A stretch of 64,000 bases of DNA from Oxytricha trifallax (lineage: Eukaryota > Ciliophora > Spirotrichea > Sporadotrichida > Oxytrichidae). A program made the translations under genes and the position numbers. Below the pieces are notes generated by a model. That model ran no database searches. It was not told the DNA's origin and worked only from the letters and a program-made list of their open reading frames with translations. How positions within the stretch are numbered: position 1 is the stretch's first letter; each line of letters begins with the position of its first letter. The DNA lies in the NCBI GenBank assembly GCA_000711775.1, contig ARYC01018611.1, positions 1-64,000 of the forward strand, in the 5' to 3' direction. Of this stretch, positions 23,681-37,100 are shown in pieces.

Positions 23681-25599
23681 AACCTCACTAAGTCAAACAA
23701 CTCGATAATATGCGATATTATAATAGTTGCTCATCATTGATCGCTTGCAACATATTAGTATACACCACTTGTGTCATCATGATATATGAAGATTCAGGCA
23801 ATCAATGAAATAAAAACGTTACTAAAAAGAACTGCTTTAAATCTCCAAGAGACGTCATAACTAAGATTCTGAGGATAGTTACACAACTTATAGAAAAGTG
23901 GTACTCGTAAAATTATTTGATAGTTGATTCAGAAGAATATGAAATTAGCGAAGTCAACACTTGCATAGTACTTTCAGATGTTAAAGCCAAAAACATAGAT
24001 AAAAGAAAAGGAACTCATGAAAAGGAAGAGGTAATTCTTTGCTTAGAATTATATATATAATGATGGTGAAAAGTAAGAGTAGAACAGTGGTAAACTATGG
24101 TATGAGTCACTATTGCATTGTATATATATAAACATTTGTAAATGAAAACAATAAGAGAAGCTGTTAATTAATCAATGATATTATAGACTCAACAAGGTTT
24201 TGTTAAATTATAAATAATCATAATTTTTTTTGGAAAATATAAATATATTAGAATCAATTTAACGACAATTGTAATGCTAATTAATAAAAATAGATAATTT
24301 ATAGAGTGAAAAAGTCGTCATTCATCCAGTATCCTTTGTAGATATCTATTTCAGCATTAAATAATCTATCTCTCAGTGTTTTTCTCTGCTCCTCTAAAGT
24401 TTTCGTCTTTCACCACTACTGCTCTATAATATTGCTGAAAAATTATAAATAAATGATAAAATTAAGAAAACTTATGTTATCCTTTGTCTTCATTTTAATC
24501 TTTTTCATTAGTACTTATAATTATTATTTAAATAATCTATTTCTCATTATAAATTATTAATAAACGACTTAAGCAATAGGACTTAAGTTGAAGAGGTAGA
24601 TAACATGCTATGGCTCGATGATAAAATCAAGGGACTGGAGAGAAATGGTTGTTACCAAAAGATTACAATGTTATTCAGAGTAGCCAATTTTTAGAATTAA
24701 TAGAAGATAAAGACAACAGAAATCATAGAATGATAAACAACAATCTGAATTTTTAATAGGATGGATAAATAATAAGCAGGATATTAATTGCAAGAATTAA
24801 AGAGAATTATAATTAAAATTAAAAATAGTAATATTAAAATGGAAGAATTATTATATATTTAAAAGATTATAAATAAATAAATAACAAAAAGGAAGAACAG
24901 AAAGAGGAATTATTTATAAGATAGAGCAGTTAAATGAGAAACTAAAGAAGAGATAGCAAGAGGAAAGCATAGTAGTTATAAAAATTAAAATAATAAGTAC
25001 AAACATAGATATAGAAGTAAAGATCATGAAATTCTTGAATCAATAGAGAAATAATACCACAAAGATCCATTAAATAAACAAAATGAGATTGAAATATAAA
25101 CTGAAAATTGGATAAATTAATCTAAATACAAAATAATTAAGCCACAACTACAAAGAACCAGCTTTGTTAAGCATGAAGATGGCACAGCTTGAATACATGA
25201 AGACTAGATGAAGTTAAAGAAATTATAGTCCTTTTGGAGGTAACATGCCATGGCTTCGACAAAACCAAGCATGCAATAAAGAGTGATCCCCATTTACTAC
25301 AAGGATAATAATTAGAGTCTGTTGCTCGAACACATAAAATAAAATTGAAGCCCTCTTTAGAAGACTCTAAGATAGAGACAAGCTAGAAGAAAAGGGACAA
25401 TATAGAGGAAAATATGGACAGAAAAGCAGTAAAACCTTTGGAATTAAATCAACAAAAGCTGGTAACAGGAGGAAATGATTCCTCTAAAGCACATTTAAGA
25501 GTAAAATGGTGGAGGGATGTGCTAGACAAATAAAGCAAGTGTAGTTCTGCATACAAATAAATACATAAATGATCCTCTCTCCTGTAATCCTAAATGATA

Positions 25600-26120
25600 A
25601 AAGGAAAAGGCAGATTAATAAATGTATTGAGACGACAAATAAGATAATAGAAAACAGTAGATTCTGGAAAGAAACTTAAAAATTAAGTAGGATAAAGCTG
25701 CTACAGCATCTTGAAAATTATATAAATTTGGTGATACTAAGAATTGCTAAAGATATAGGATAGGCGGAGGTCTACAATTTTTGAAAAGAAGTAAGATATC
25801 TTGCTTAATCTAAAAATACTTGAAAAAAATAACTTAAAAATATATGAGATCTTGAGAAAAGAGCCCTTCGCAAAGAGGATTACCTTTAAACAAAAAATGA
25901 ATCAAACACAGATCCAAGAAAACTCAGAAGACTGTGGGATAATGCCTATTCTATTAATGAATAAACTTGCACTGGAATTACCAGTCGATCATATATCCTG
26001 AATATCCTCTAATGATCAGATTATGATTCAGAGAAACTACCTAATGGATGAAGATTGGGATTTTAGGCATGCAATTGAATCAAATGGTATTTAACATACT
26101 ACAAATTATTGAGACAAGAC
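25600..26120 (+). pseudogene. C48-like protease relic
   Basis: Frame pieces read 'ENSRFWKET', a degenerate 'NYINLVILRIAKDIG', then 'QENSEDCGIMPILLMNKLAL' (Cys at about 25,931) and, after a TGA, 'NDQIMIQRNYL'. Each piece aligns in order with the 0-1.3 kb copy (SRFWRSLEG, NWTVWRIMRDSK, EDCGILAIL, INMQRYYLM). As there, no His precedes the core strand. Confidence 0.6.
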
Positions 26121-26454
26121 ACTATGAAAAGAAGAGAACAGAACTTTGCTCACAAACATCAATAATCAAGTGGAATTTAGAGCGTGCTAGTTCCAGCAAA
26201 TGTAATAAATCCCAAGTTTAATAATATCTTGAATAGTAGGGAAGCTACTTGAGCGAAATAGAAAAGTATCAAGCTGGAGTTGAAAACTATTTCTTCATTC
26301 AAAAATGACTGTGGTATAAAGAACGGGAGAAGAAGTTAGGAAACAGCCAAACCTTGACTAACCCAGAACCTATTTAACAGCATACAGACAATATCACTAC
26401 AGATGAGCTGATTAGTTAATGTGATGCAGGAAAATTTAATCCAATTTGAATGAA

Positions 26455-27965
26455 TTAAAAGGAATGAAAAGATTTAAAAGAGGATAAGAGTATAATTGTA
26501 ACGAAATAGACCTTATTTTATGTTTCACTTTGTGCATTTGTGAGCTTATAACTACCCTTAGTTTTTATCTATCTATATCAATAAAAAGCAGCTTATTTTA
26601 CAATTTCAGATCCATCATTTTGTACCTATATATCTGCTCTACTTGAATAGGTAAGTGATGTTTTCATATCAGAGAATCATAATCCTTCTAGTTATATATA
26701 TTACAAACGTAGCCATCCGGTTTATTCTAATAATATGTATCTTCCAAGTAATCTTTCAAGCATCTAACACTATAAAAAATAATATAATAATAAATATAGT
26801 AAAACTATCAACATAATTCATTGTAACTTAATAGCACTTTAATAATTTATTTAATTTTAAATTTGCAGCTAATTAATTTATATTGCCATTACCTTCTAAT
26901 AATATAGAATAAAAAAAGATTAAATATTAAACTTATAATTACAGGTGTTGTTGATAACTCTTGTAAATATGAGTTAAATACTTTATAAACACTATTTACT
27001 TATTACACTAACAACTACCTTATAAGTTATTATATATATTTTACTAAATTGATCTATATTCATATAGAAATATTTTTTAATAATCATTTTTATATTCTTT
27101 TTTAACTAATAATTTATTCGATTGTTTAGGATTGAATACATTTGAAATTTCTATTTGCATGCTATTAATGATTGGTTAATAAGAATTAATTGAGAACTTA
27201 ATTAGTATAGCATTGTTTCGATTAATTTAATTCAAATATATATTCTAACTAGCATACTATTTTATGAGCTATAATCGGATTTCTATATATAATATATTCA
27301 TTAACTCATTATAAATCAAATTACTATATAAGTATTTTTGTATGTTTTCGTATAAATATAGTAAGTTTGACTATAGATCAACAACTAAGAAAGATATATT
27401 TTCCATGAAAATGATAGAATTATCCATGAAAATCATAGAAATGATTTGTATTTCATGTTTTATCTTAACAATAGAATAGTAAATTAAATTTTCTAAGTTT
27501 AAAAGTATGAATATACTTAATTAATATTATTGAGGACCGCATTTCGCCAAAGTCATAGGAATGTCGCTCTATCAAATAGTTCTTAGATTTAAATACTAAT
27601 CTATTAATGAAAAGTGTTGGTTTATCTCTAAACCAAATACAACAGTTGTACTCTTTTAATAATAAATTTCAAAGGATTAAATGCTAAAAAATTTCTATAA
27701 AGATCATTTTTAATTAAGGCATTAGTAATTTTTAGATATATAGAAATTGATTCAAGAAGCGCAAAGTGTTTATTGAAAATTAACTATCCTACTTGCCTTT
27801 ATTGATGAAAGGAATTTAAATTTAAAGATGTTGATTAAAAGGGGTAAAATAGGAATAATATTAAACATAATAACAGCGTTCGAAATTAGCTCTTAAAATT
27901 TATTTATGTCAACCACCATCATTTTTAAAAAATAGATTAATATTTAATTACCCATTAGTTTAAAA
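26455..27965. other. AT-rich stretch without gene
   Basis: No sustained frame; nothing recognised. Confidence 0.55.
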
Positions 27966-27969
27966 ATAC

Positions 27970-29060
27970 TCTAAAGGAGAGTTAAGTACAATGAACGTTG
28001 ATTGCTTAATGTTTTTCATGTCTCCAACCTTGCTCATTAGTTATAAGGCTCTTCATTATTTCATTCTCAACCGTTGTGGTAAGCCTGGTAATCCATCTTC
28101 AAAACATGTCAGTCATATCTTATGTTGCTTGGTTGTATAATGAAGTGCCATGATTTACTGAGAGATCAACTCTTTCCTCTAGGAATTTGTAAATAATGCT
28201 ATTGAAAAGTGTCTATTTTAATTAATTATATATTTCTTCAAATAATTATGAATATTTTATCAAGTAGATCGCCTCTACTGTGAGTTTCTAATCCCACTCT
28301 AATTGTTTCTTTGAGGCCTTCTTTGTTAAGTATTAACCTATCTCTTTGATTTGGAAGTTAGAATCATCCATAACCATGATTCTCTGTTCTTTAACATTTC
28401 CGTTTCAGCGATTTTATCATGTTCTACAATCTGTCTTGTAGCTCTTTCCCCCTCAACATACAATATATTCAATTCAATAAGCAATCTTAATGCTTTGATT
28501 GTTTTCATTTTGAAAAGCGACTGTTCAAGGTCGATACTCTTCAGTTTCTAGCCACTTGAGTCTTTGTAACATTTTAGTTGATTATCCCAACTTATCTTTG
28601 TTTCTCTTTTCAGTGAGTCTAATCAAATCTGAATCTTCCCATTCCATAATTGTTATTATTTTGTCTCTTTCTCTAATTCTGATTCAAATTACCTCATGTT
28701 TTGGAGGAATAATATAATTTTAATTGTCTTTATTCCTAGTTGCCTTTGTTGCTTATTGGCTACTCTCATCTCTTGCTGAGCTGATACTATGCAAATCTAT
28801 TATTTCTCTTTCCCCATCAATCACATAACTATTTATTGGTTATTAGAATTGAAGTAAACAGTCTTTATAGATTGTGAATTTGTCTAAGCTGTAAATGTTC
28901 TTTTTATCACCAACATAGGCTTTGGGATGTTTTATTATTTGGATTTTAAATTGAATTTTCAAATAATTCTTTAATAATTTCTAAATTGATTTCTTTTCCT
29001 TTTAGATTTCTTATATCTACACTAGTAATCTTCTTCTGCTCTTGGTAGATCTGTTAATTA
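27970..29060 (-). pseudogene. LINE fragment (thumb/connector region), minus strand
   Basis: The minus strand at about 28,340-28,556 reads 'KTIKALRLLIELNILYVEGE' and 'QIVEHDKIAETEMLKNRESW'; then in another frame 'LNKEGLKETIRVGLETHSRG'. The same sequence of features ('QIRSLIIYKYTP...IEEIDKIETQLK...SGTKETIELLVQ') lies at 8.9-9.3 kb in the near-full-length LINE. I therefore call it a fragment of the same family. Boundaries uncertain. Confidence 0.4.
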
Positions 29061-29639
29061 TCTATCAGGTTCCATCATTATTAATGCTTTTATTGTAAAT
29101 AATATGTTTATTTATTTCAATAATTATTAACATTTTAATATAGTAGTTTATTTTATTATTAAATTATTTTTCTATGCATTTATTTATAAGTATTAAAAGA
29201 TAACATGAATAATTAAAGCATTAGAAGATTTACTATATTAAATGTGATGCCATGATCTCTAATATCTCTTAATTAAAGATAGTGTTAATTATTAAAAATA
29301 AAATAGTTGCTATTACCATGAAATATGGTTTTACAGTGGAAAAATAAGGAAAATCAAAGCTTTAAATGAATGAAAAGAATTTACCATATAAGCCGAAATT
29401 TGATGATTTGCTCAGTTTTGAAAATTGTTGAGAAAATCATGTTTTTGAGAAAACCCAGGCAAACTCCAAAGTGAGATATATATAAAAGATATTAGCTAAA
29501 TATTTATAGGAGAGATAATCTATTTATACAAAAGCTTAATTAATAAATTAGGCAATTTAACAGGCATATCATATGACAATAGCAGGATGCTTAAGATTGG
29601 AGGAATAGAGAGTAATAGCAAAAGAGATTGACTGAAATT
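29061..29639. other. AT-rich stretch without gene
   Basis: Nothing recognised. Confidence 0.55.
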
Positions 29640-31030
29640 CATACTATTGCAAAACCTACCCTGCTTACACTGCAAGCCCTCTTGATACTCATGGCAAAGC
29701 TTTCATTCCTAATTGTTTGCATGGCATTTTCAGTTTGAGGAGTTCGTTATTTATAGTGACTCTTCAACACGCACCACATTCTACACTTAAGCATCTCGTT
29801 GTCAGAATGATGAAATTTTTGTCCGAATGATGACACAAATGTAGCTGTTCAAAAGAGGATTCTTAAAGAGAAGCTAATAGGGACTCCATTGCTTATAAGC
29901 AGTAAGGAATGGTGCAGCCTCAGCATCAGTTTCGCGGACTCAATTTGCAATCTTGTTTACATCAGTGGTTTAATGGGCCTCATCAGAAAATTATTAAAAT
30001 ACTTACAATGGGAATTCAGGCATCTTAGGACTTTCGATTTTGCAAACAAAGTAAGGGGCGAACCTTTGAATTGGGGGCTCCCAGTGGTACCACGCGATTC
30101 TCCATGCAGAGATGCAGGGAGATGGAGTCTCCGACTAAGACATCTATCCCAGGTTCCGAGTCTATCCCAGGTTCCGAGATAAATGAACATTTATGTTTCT
30201 CATACTATACCATAGCCATTCAACCAGGCGCCTTACTCATGTCTTTGTGTTGAATCTCGGGCTAAAATCACGAGCCTCTTGAATTTAGATGCTCTTTGCC
30301 ACTTTTTCTGGTGGTTATCTGAATTTCTCCTTGATGCAGTGGAGTAGCCTCGGCGCTTTCCTAATAGATTGATTAGACTTTTGATGGAGATGTAACCCTT
30401 GACGTTAAATGGGATAAGGATCCCTGAGGCTCTATCCATCTAGCTGTAACCCCCAAGCATATCATCCAATGAGGATCCCATCAACTCTCGGGCTTCAGAG
30501 CTACAACGTAACACTTCGCACCAAAGGGAACATGCTCAGATGTCAAGAGTGTCAATGCTGAGTTATGCTCGGGTATCAGGCAATACAAGACCTTCAATCT
30601 CTCTTATTCTAGCAATTTTTGTGTTCAATACGAGTAGATTCAGCCCATATGTGCTCGCTATATCATGCCCATCTCACTTTCAATGCTATAAGGAATTAGG
30701 TGAACAACGCTTATACTCACCTTCCAACTCCTCGTAGCCTTTTAAGCATAAAAAGCATCATCAGAGAGAGTCACATAACTATTAGACCCTACAAAGACGC
30801 TGGTTCTCTATGGCAGGCATACGATGTCGAAGCTAGTTACCGTATTACAGTGAATGCCAAAAATGCCTTTGCCTCAACCTTCTTCTCTCCATTTCTTTTG
30901 GCTATTAAAGCCCCAGTAGATTTGCCTTGATGGCTGGCAGTTGCACCAGAGATGGTTAGTCCTGCTACAGTCGCTCAAGTCACTAGAGTCAGGTAGCCTG
31001 AGATAGAGCAGTCTCAATTTATGACAGTTA
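29640..31030 (-). mobile_element. GC-richer segment, possible decayed Ty1/copia-like retroelement
   Basis: Markedly GC-richer than its surroundings. On the minus strand one frame reads 'SEHVPFGAKCYVVALKPE' (about 30,490-30,545), and a neighbouring frame continues 'SLDDMLGGYSQMDRASGIL' and 'NVKGYISIKSLINLLGKRR'. This order resembles the integrase-to-RT linker of copia-like elements (PFG.k.yv ... K ... lGy ... G.li). At about 30,070-30,160 it reads 'VLVGDSISLHLCMENRVVPL', which recurs at 40.95 kb. No integrase, RT or RNase H catalytic motif is preserved, so the assignment is tentative. The plus strand has a 397-codon TGA-free frame over the same bases, discussed in the findings. An 18-bp unit is tandemly doubled at 30,146-30,181. 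Confidence 0.35.
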
Positions 31031-32156
31031 GAGATTATTTTTAAGTCTGATTAAAGTTATTAACTTTCTTAAATACTATATTTAAAAATTTGGTTGCTTT
31101 TCATTTAATCAACTAAGTACTTATATATATTTAGGCTTCCATAAAAAATCAGCAAGCAACAAAATATTAATAATAATAATAATAATAATTAATTTAAATT
31201 TGAATTTATCATTTTCAAAAACTCCTATATGAATTCAATTTATTCTTTTATATTGACATATTCATGGAAAACCTAAAATTAATCATCAAATTATGATAAG
31301 CTGTAGATATGTTATATTTAGCCCCTCATTTCATATCTGATACCCTAGAACACCAATCAAATAAGGGTTTGTTGAGATCTGATGACAAGCAGAGAAGTCA
31401 ACATGTTTATCATGAACTTTCCCTCCAGAGAAGATCCTTAACAAATCTTAATGAGTAATATAGTTTGACGGAAAGACATCTAATAATGTTAAGCGTACTC
31501 AAATTACCAAGCACATATCATATTCTTATTATTTCAGAATTATTACTGTGACCAAGAAATTTGGCTTTAAGTTCTAATTATCAGGAAAGTACAGTTTATA
31601 ACATTGATTATCCTTTATTTATTTATTTCTTACATTTTAATTTTTATCACTATAAATATTTATAAATAATTATACTTTAAATATTCTCAATTTCTACATT
31701 GCAAGTATTGCTATATTTTGTATCTTTAAATCTATAGTAATTATACTTTTGATAATTTTAGTCTGTATTGTAGTTAAATTTCTTTATGATTTTAAATTTT
31801 AAACATATCCTTAATAGTTGTTTTCTTATTTAAATTACATAATTAATTAAATAATCACTAAATTTAATTCAATTTAATGTTTCCTTCATCTAGTATGATT
31901 ATTATATAATATTATAAATTTATAATTTCTTAATGACAATTGAATTTTATAACTATTAAAATTATGATGTATTATTTTTAATTTGTTTTACAATGTTTTA
32001 TCATTAGTTTTATCCTTCATTATTGTTAATTGTAAACACATAAGTAACTATTTATTCTTAATCATAGTCTCCTATTTTAAATGAACTCAATTTATGTCTT
32101 AGGAGTCTGATAATTTCATAAAGTTATTATTATTAGAAGGAAAATTTTTGTTATTA
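31031..32156. other. AT-rich stretch with TAA microsatellite
   Basis: TAA/AAT microsatellite at 31,165-31,190. The rest is AT-rich with no frame of note. Confidence 0.6.
31165..31190. repeat. TAA/AAT microsatellite
   Basis: About eight units just right of the GC-richer segment at 29.6-31.0 kb. The type-2 3' block is not next to it. Confidence 0.8.
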
Positions 32157-32572
32157 TTGTAGGAATACATTTGATTTGGGGAAATTATTAATAAATTAAA
32201 TTAATTAAAATTAAATTCGTGGCAGTTAACTTTCTGGAACCTAGACAATATGGTACTTGTTCGATAGAGAATTCAAAATCAGCTGGACTTTACTATTGGC
32301 GGTATCCCTCTATCGCATCCCAGAAGCGAGTTAACACGACTTTAATTTTTGGTGATTTGTTTAGTTGATTTTAATGCCAAAATTAAAGTCGTGTTATCTC
32401 GCTCCAGGGATGCGATAGAGGGATACCGCCAATAGTAAAGTCCAGCTGATTTTGAATTCTCTATCGAACAAGTACCATATTGTCTAGGTTTCCAGAAAGT
32501 TAACTGCCACGAATTTAATTTTAATTAATTTAATTTATTAATAATTTCCCCAAATCAAATGTATTCCTACAA
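32157..32572. mobile_element. Foldback (palindromic) element 1, 416 bp, TA target duplication
   Basis: Two arms of about 193 bases (32,157-32,349 and 32,379-32,572) are near-perfect inverted copies around a spacer of about 29 bases. Termini are TTGTAGGAATACATT / AATGTATTCCTACAA, flanked on both sides by TA. Few mismatches are visible (for example CAGAAGCGAGTTAAC versus CTGGAGCGAGATAAC). It has no coding capacity. Size, long inverted repeats and TA duplication fit a MITE of the Tc1/mariner type. A relative of the same size is at 38,296. Confidence 0.85.
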
Positions 32573-34179
32573 TATAGCTACAATTTATTTTTCAAGCTAA
32601 GTGTATAGGAAACTAATGATTTATCGTTCAAGCTAAGAAAATTTTTAGTGACAATTAAAAAATAAATAAATTCATTATTCTTATTGTTTACTAGTTTGAA
32701 CATGTCTGAGCTTTTAAAATAAATAATTAGAATTCATTATCAGTCAGAGTAAAATCTGTAAGTTCAAATCAATCAAACTCTAGTCTGATTAATTGATTAA
32801 ACACAAACAACCTCAATTAATCAGTCATCAAACCAAGAAAAACATGCACAAGATAATTAAAAGTAATATAAAATGTCCTTATATTTCCTATAAAATATAA
32901 ATAAAGCAGTAATTGTGCAGATAAACATGTCTGGATGGATAAATAACCAATATTAATTCAGTTAGGAGACATTTAACTGAATAGTAATTAAAAATTTCAT
33001 GTAAAAGTACATATCTATGAAAAACAACATTCTATTCATACATTGAAAACTAGGCCAAACAATACTTTTAACAATATGTTAGAATTAAGATTAATTTGAA
33101 TGGATTTTTACAAACAAATAAATGAATAAATTCAATAATGAGGTGTGATGATCTTTGGCAATTCTAGACTGTAGGACTTTATTCTTAAAGTTAAATTGAT
33201 ATTTACTTAAATTCATTTAGTAATTTTATATTAAACCAGGCTGGTTTTTATTGAACTAATGATATAATATAATTGGGAATATAAAATTTTAATCTGTTCC
33301 ATCGTGCGTGCCAGACAGTATTGATGAAATAGACAGAAATGGTTTAGTAATTAAGTATATAATAAAAATATTGAAACTTTAGTATACTAAGAAAGTTTGA
33401 TAAATACTATTTAAAAGACAAGTATTTTCTTTATTGTTAGTCTTTTTAAGAGCATTTTATTGAACTTTATAATAAAGAAACAATAAAATAAAAAATTAAA
33501 TAAAGATTAGCAAAAGTGATAAAAAGGTCTTAGTCTTATTGATCTAAAATATTAGCTAATAATCTATCTCACATCCATATTTTATAACCTCAATATAAAT
33601 TTTTTATAGCTTTCTGCTATAATAAATGAGGAGGCAACTCTTTTTGATATTTTACTTTACAAATTACTTACAATATTTTATAAATGGCTTTCATAATAAC
33701 TAATGACATTTATAATTTTTTATTTGAAATAAGTAACTAATATAAGTTTAATTATTTGACAATCAAAATATCATTATAATGCTTAGCCATCATTAAGATA
33801 TATATTACCAAAGATTAAATTCAATTTAATTTCATTCTTTTTTATAAGCAAGCTTTTACTTAAAGGAATGACCCTTGAAATAGTATCTTCCAAATTTATA
33901 ATAGATAATTTTTTATTAAAATAAGATAATTAAATATAAATAATTTACAAACATCTAAAGGGATATACTGTAAAACACATTAAAAATATATAATAAAAAA
34001 AGTGACATTAATTATCTTTCAAGATTCATGGTTTAATTGATAAAACAAAGCAAGGGAGAATGACGAATGTACTACAATTAGAAGTTATATCTTTTACAGT
34101 TAGGAACATAATAAAGAAGTTTGTACATTAGTTAACTAGTTGGAGATCCAAATCACTCAAATAAATTTGAAAAGTGACA
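32573..34179. other. AT-rich stretch without gene
   Basis: No sustained frame or repeat recognised. Confidence 0.55.
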
Positions 34180-37100
34180 ACTGCAGCGGCAATCTAAAAC
34201 TCTGGACCCAATAACTCCTATAAATGCTAAGATTACTATCAATTAATAATAAATATCTAAAACCGGATGAGTATAATACTTAAATCAAAGATAGCTTTAT
34301 ACTTTTGGTCAAATTTCAGGTGGTTACAACTCCAGAAGCACTCTCACAACAGTATATCTCTCTTGCCTTAGTCTTAGTCAGAAGCAAACCCTATCTCATC
34401 GCTAAAATTGTTATAAACTATAACAACGAGAATGACTGAAGCACTGAAGTGGAGGATGAGAGATACGATAAATACGACATCTCTAAATTCTACTAATAAA
34501 ATTTTAGTCATGCTACACTTGTAGAGGATAAAAATTCAATAAGTCTTTCATAGATCCTCATATCTTCCCTTCAAACCATAATTAGAAGAAAACAATTCTC
34601 CAGTTAATGACTTCAAATATATCATAGAAAAATTTTTGTACTAAGATGGAATTAATAAATAAAAAATCAAAGTTCTATATATGAATCTTAATATTATCAT
34701 TATAAATAAAGTTAAGTTAGATTTAACGTGAAAGAAATGTAGTGTATTACCAAGGTTAATTACAAAACAGTTTAAACACAAGGTAGTCATGCAACTCAAT
34801 CTAGTTTAATACAATAGATACCAATTTTCACATACCACAAACTATTTACACAAGACGTCACTGGGAATGTATGAAAGTTTCTACGGTAAGACGGTATTTA
34901 TTATGTTCCATTTACGACGATTAACCATAAAATTTCATAAAATAACAAATTCAGCTGTAAACACTGAGAAATGAGTCATATATCTAGTAAAATTTTAAAC
35001 TTATGCATCCTCAAGACTTTCATAAGTAATTAAAAATCCTGCTTAAACATCATAGCATATTTCTACATTCATCTATAATATAATATACCTTTAATGCATA
35101 AAAAACATGCCTATTTTCTCAAATCAGACTTCATCTAAATGATTACTATTAGAATGAAAGACGAAATTAGAACAGAATAAATCAAATTCTCAATCAAAAA
35201 AATAATAATTCAAGTTCAATGACTTAAGAGACTACATCTAAACCTATAGTTTAAAGAAAAGGAGGCCGAGTAAAGAGAAATTCAGCAAAGAGGAAACGAT
35301 GGCAGAAGAAGAAAAAGATCAACAAAGACTTAGTATAAAAGAATGTGACAGTATTTATTATTGAATGGCGTGCCTCTTACATATTAATTCATATATCTGA
35401 TGGGGAGGAGTCTACAGAAACTTGATTTTTTTCATAATAATTATCAAATAATATGATTATTTTTTATATTTTAAGAATGCTAGGCAACATATGAAATTTA
35501 TTTAAGTCAATTTGTAAAATTAAAAAACGATCTTATTTTTAACTATATATTTTTTCATAGCACTTTAAATAGCATTAATGATATACTTAAATTTAGCGTT
35601 AAATAATTATTTAAGTTAATTTATTTCATTATAAGTTATAAAATGATTCTATAATTAGATTGAGAAATGCTTGTAATTTATTAGAAGAGGTAAAACTGAT
35701 GAAATGCTTGTTACACACAACTTTAACTTTGATGAAAATATATCCACAATTGAGTTTCTTTAAATAATTAATAAATTGTTAAATTCAATTAAAATGGTAT
35801 TTGAAATGTACAGACATAAAAATACAAAAATATAAGATATTTTATATATTTTTGCTACAGTTATTAATAAATGGATGAAAATATTCAATAATATGCTATT
35901 TAGTCATATATGTTGACATTCTTTGAAAATTGAAATATAAAATAGGGAAGTATGCATGATCTCAAGAAGAAAAAGTGAAAAGGATTTAAACTATAATTTA
36001 TTCATTTCTTACTATCATTAACAATTAAAATAAGATATTTCAGTGGTCTATATTAGAATAATACTCCAAATTATAGAATTTAATTTTGTTAATATAAATA
36101 AATACAAAGCTTGTTAATAATTAATCTATAAGTATATATTATAATGATGGATTATTAAATTAGTAAGCATTTCACCTTATAAAACAACAATGTTATCTAA
36201 TTTAATAACCAGGATTACTTTCAAGATTCTTAAGTGAGTTTAGAAGTAGCATTTCAATATATATTCGATTAATTCAATCAAGAATACCTCGTCCAGCATA
36301 CCTAATCCAAAGCTTCACATAGATACAGTGATTAGTAACCCTTGATAAATGGGACAGATCTTCAATAACTCATGGTATTAGACGTACTTACAAGGAACCC
36401 AAAGACATTTATTTCTTCACTACCTAAGTTTAACTAGAATTAACATTCATTAAGTTAATCTTTTTAAGAAGAAGGCATCCATTATGATAGTAGCTCAAAC
36501 TATATGGATTTGAACTACTCTCACAACAAACTTCAGATACGTAATATGTTTTATACCCAATAAGAGAGCAATTTTATAATTAAGTTAGCAAAATACTAAT
36601 AAGAAATTAGTGATTTCAACTTAGAGGAAAACTTCCATATCTACAACTTGATCTTAAATGATAAGTTTAGAGACATCGCAAAGGAGTTCGACTAGAAATA
36701 TTTCAAATGTGGATGAGACCACAATCTCAAGCCACTTTGAAAACACAACAACAATAAGAGGTATTTGATGCCAAAAATTCCATGAAAAATAGGTTCTAAT
36801 CTTTAGGAGCTATCTGATATTATGAAATATCTTAAATAGAAAACAAGTTCTTCCTAACTCCACATTTACCAATAATTTACTCACTTGTAAGATACTCTTA
36901 ATTACTATTTTAAGCAAGCACATAACACTTATTCTATTGAATTAAAAGTACTCAACTAAATGTGAGAGTCATAGCTTTCTCCTCTCTTCCAACTTAATTT
37001 TGGAGCTACTACGTCATAGATCGGCATATCTTTTTAATCTTATTAACATTTTGAACAGAAACTGATCAGAAAACAATCAACAGGACAGTAGATACTCCGA

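Larger units (their letters stand above)
22170..26450 (+). mobile_element. LINE-type element, plus-strand decayed copy
   Basis: Reverse-transcriptase relics at about 22,990-23,680 are followed in the same orientation by a C48-like block at about 25,600-26,120. This is the same order as in the 6.7-11.7 kb element. Limits are approximate. Erosion is heavy: many TGA codons, frame changes, and an AAT microsatellite (23,242-23,265) inside the RT region. The 24.6-25.6 kb stretch has scattered similarity only. Confidence 0.6.

Noticed and set aside
32157..32572. Palindrome as an assembly artefact (chimeric inverted read)
   Set aside because: An independent relative of the same size with different arm sequence lies at 38,296-38,710, both have TA flanks and a non-palindromic spacer, and the arms carry mismatches.
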